From Theodoxus fluviatilis (Eukaryota > Mollusca > Gastropoda > Cycloneritida > Neritidae): a DNA stretch of 64,000 nucleotides. Made by a program: the position numbers and the translations under genes. This document shows, one piece after another, positions 63,599 through 64,000 of the stretch (position 1 is its first letter; each line of letters begins with the position of its first letter). The notes under the pieces were generated by a model. That model was not told the DNA's origin. It worked only from the letters and a program-made list of their open reading frames with translations, and did no database searches. Location: positions 1 through 64,000 of the forward strand of contig JAWQFJ010001160.1 in assembly GCA_034096865.1 (NCBI GenBank), read 5' to 3'.

Positions 63599-64000
63599 AA
63601 CAAGAAGGGCAAAGCCCATACGACTCACATGCTTGACCTTGATCTTTATATGACCTTGACCTTCAGGTGACCTTCAAGGTCAAGGTCAAACAACTAAACC
63701 TACCAATGACATCATACACAAAGAAATGCTTTACACATTTTTCCTACCAAAATACATGTGACCTTGACCCAAGGTCAAGGTCATCCAAGGTCATGCAACA
63801 CAAAGCTGTTAATTCAAGACATAGGAAGCACAATGGTGCTTATTGGCACTTTCTACCATGAGATATAGTCACTTTTAGTGGTTCACTACCCCATTTTGGT
63901 CACATTTCATAAGGGTCAAAGTGACCTTGACCTTGATGATATGTGAACAAATGTGTCTCATGATGAAAGTATAACATGTGCCCCACATAATTATTAAGTT
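63599..64000. mobile_element. ERRE-rich element (family Z), copy D, cut by window end
   Basis: Starts AACAAGAAGGGCAAAGCCC and follows copies A-C base by base to the end of the window. Confidence 0.9.

Overview
The window is animal nuclear DNA, most likely from a marine mollusc and probably a gastropod. It has spliced genes with GT-AG introns of 1-9 kb and abundant microsatellites. It carries a dense mix of LINEs, tRNA-derived SINEs, hAT-like and TTAA-flanked elements and a Ty3/Gypsy element. The mollusc call is inference from repeat style and protein similarity; no marker gene fixes the species.

Two host loci are visible. (1) A CCDC47 orthologue (ER membrane, PAT complex / multipass translocon) lies on the minus strand. 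Ten coding exons run from 62635 down to a stop at 22997. They join in phase into 393 codons including the stop and cover all but the N-terminal part (signal peptide and first acidic stretch), which lies beyond 64000. (2) Two consecutive exons of a carotenoid oxygenase (BCO/RPE65 family) lie on the plus strand at 8476-8610 and 11594-11808. The first has a one-base frameshift and an acceptor invaded by a pentanucleotide array, and no further exons are seen, so this is probably a decayed gene.

Layout. 0-8.4 kb: three degraded LINE fragments, a SINE, a (CT)n tract and a TGTAT-type array. 8.4-12 kb: the oxygenase exons and a nearly perfect 871-bp foldback element. 13.1-19.4 kb: a DNA transposon whose gene encodes a basic N-terminus, a DDE-like nuclease core, an acidic linker, an OTU-type cysteine protease domain and a Tudor/SH3-like tail. 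Copies of a TTTGACGTCTGACA-type motif flank the gene on both sides. 19.4-23 kb: non-coding sequence downstream of CCDC47. 23-64 kb: CCDC47 exons with introns full of insertions.

The introns hold a nearly intact Ty3/Gypsy element (49853-54872; 210-bp LTRs differing at one base, 5-bp TSD, tRNA-Leu-type primer site, one frameshift). They also hold two TTAA-flanked MITE-like elements, hAT-like elements and a second foldback element with a minisatellite in its loop. Four copies of a roughly 840-bp element are packed with TCAAGGTCA sites, the monomer site of ERR/SF-1-type nuclear receptors. At two CCDC47 exons the intron carries repeated copies of the exon's own 3' splice site, which makes arrays of decoy acceptors.

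The strongest candidates for something undescribed are the OTU-domain transposon, the ERRE-rich mobile element and the decoy splice-site arrays.
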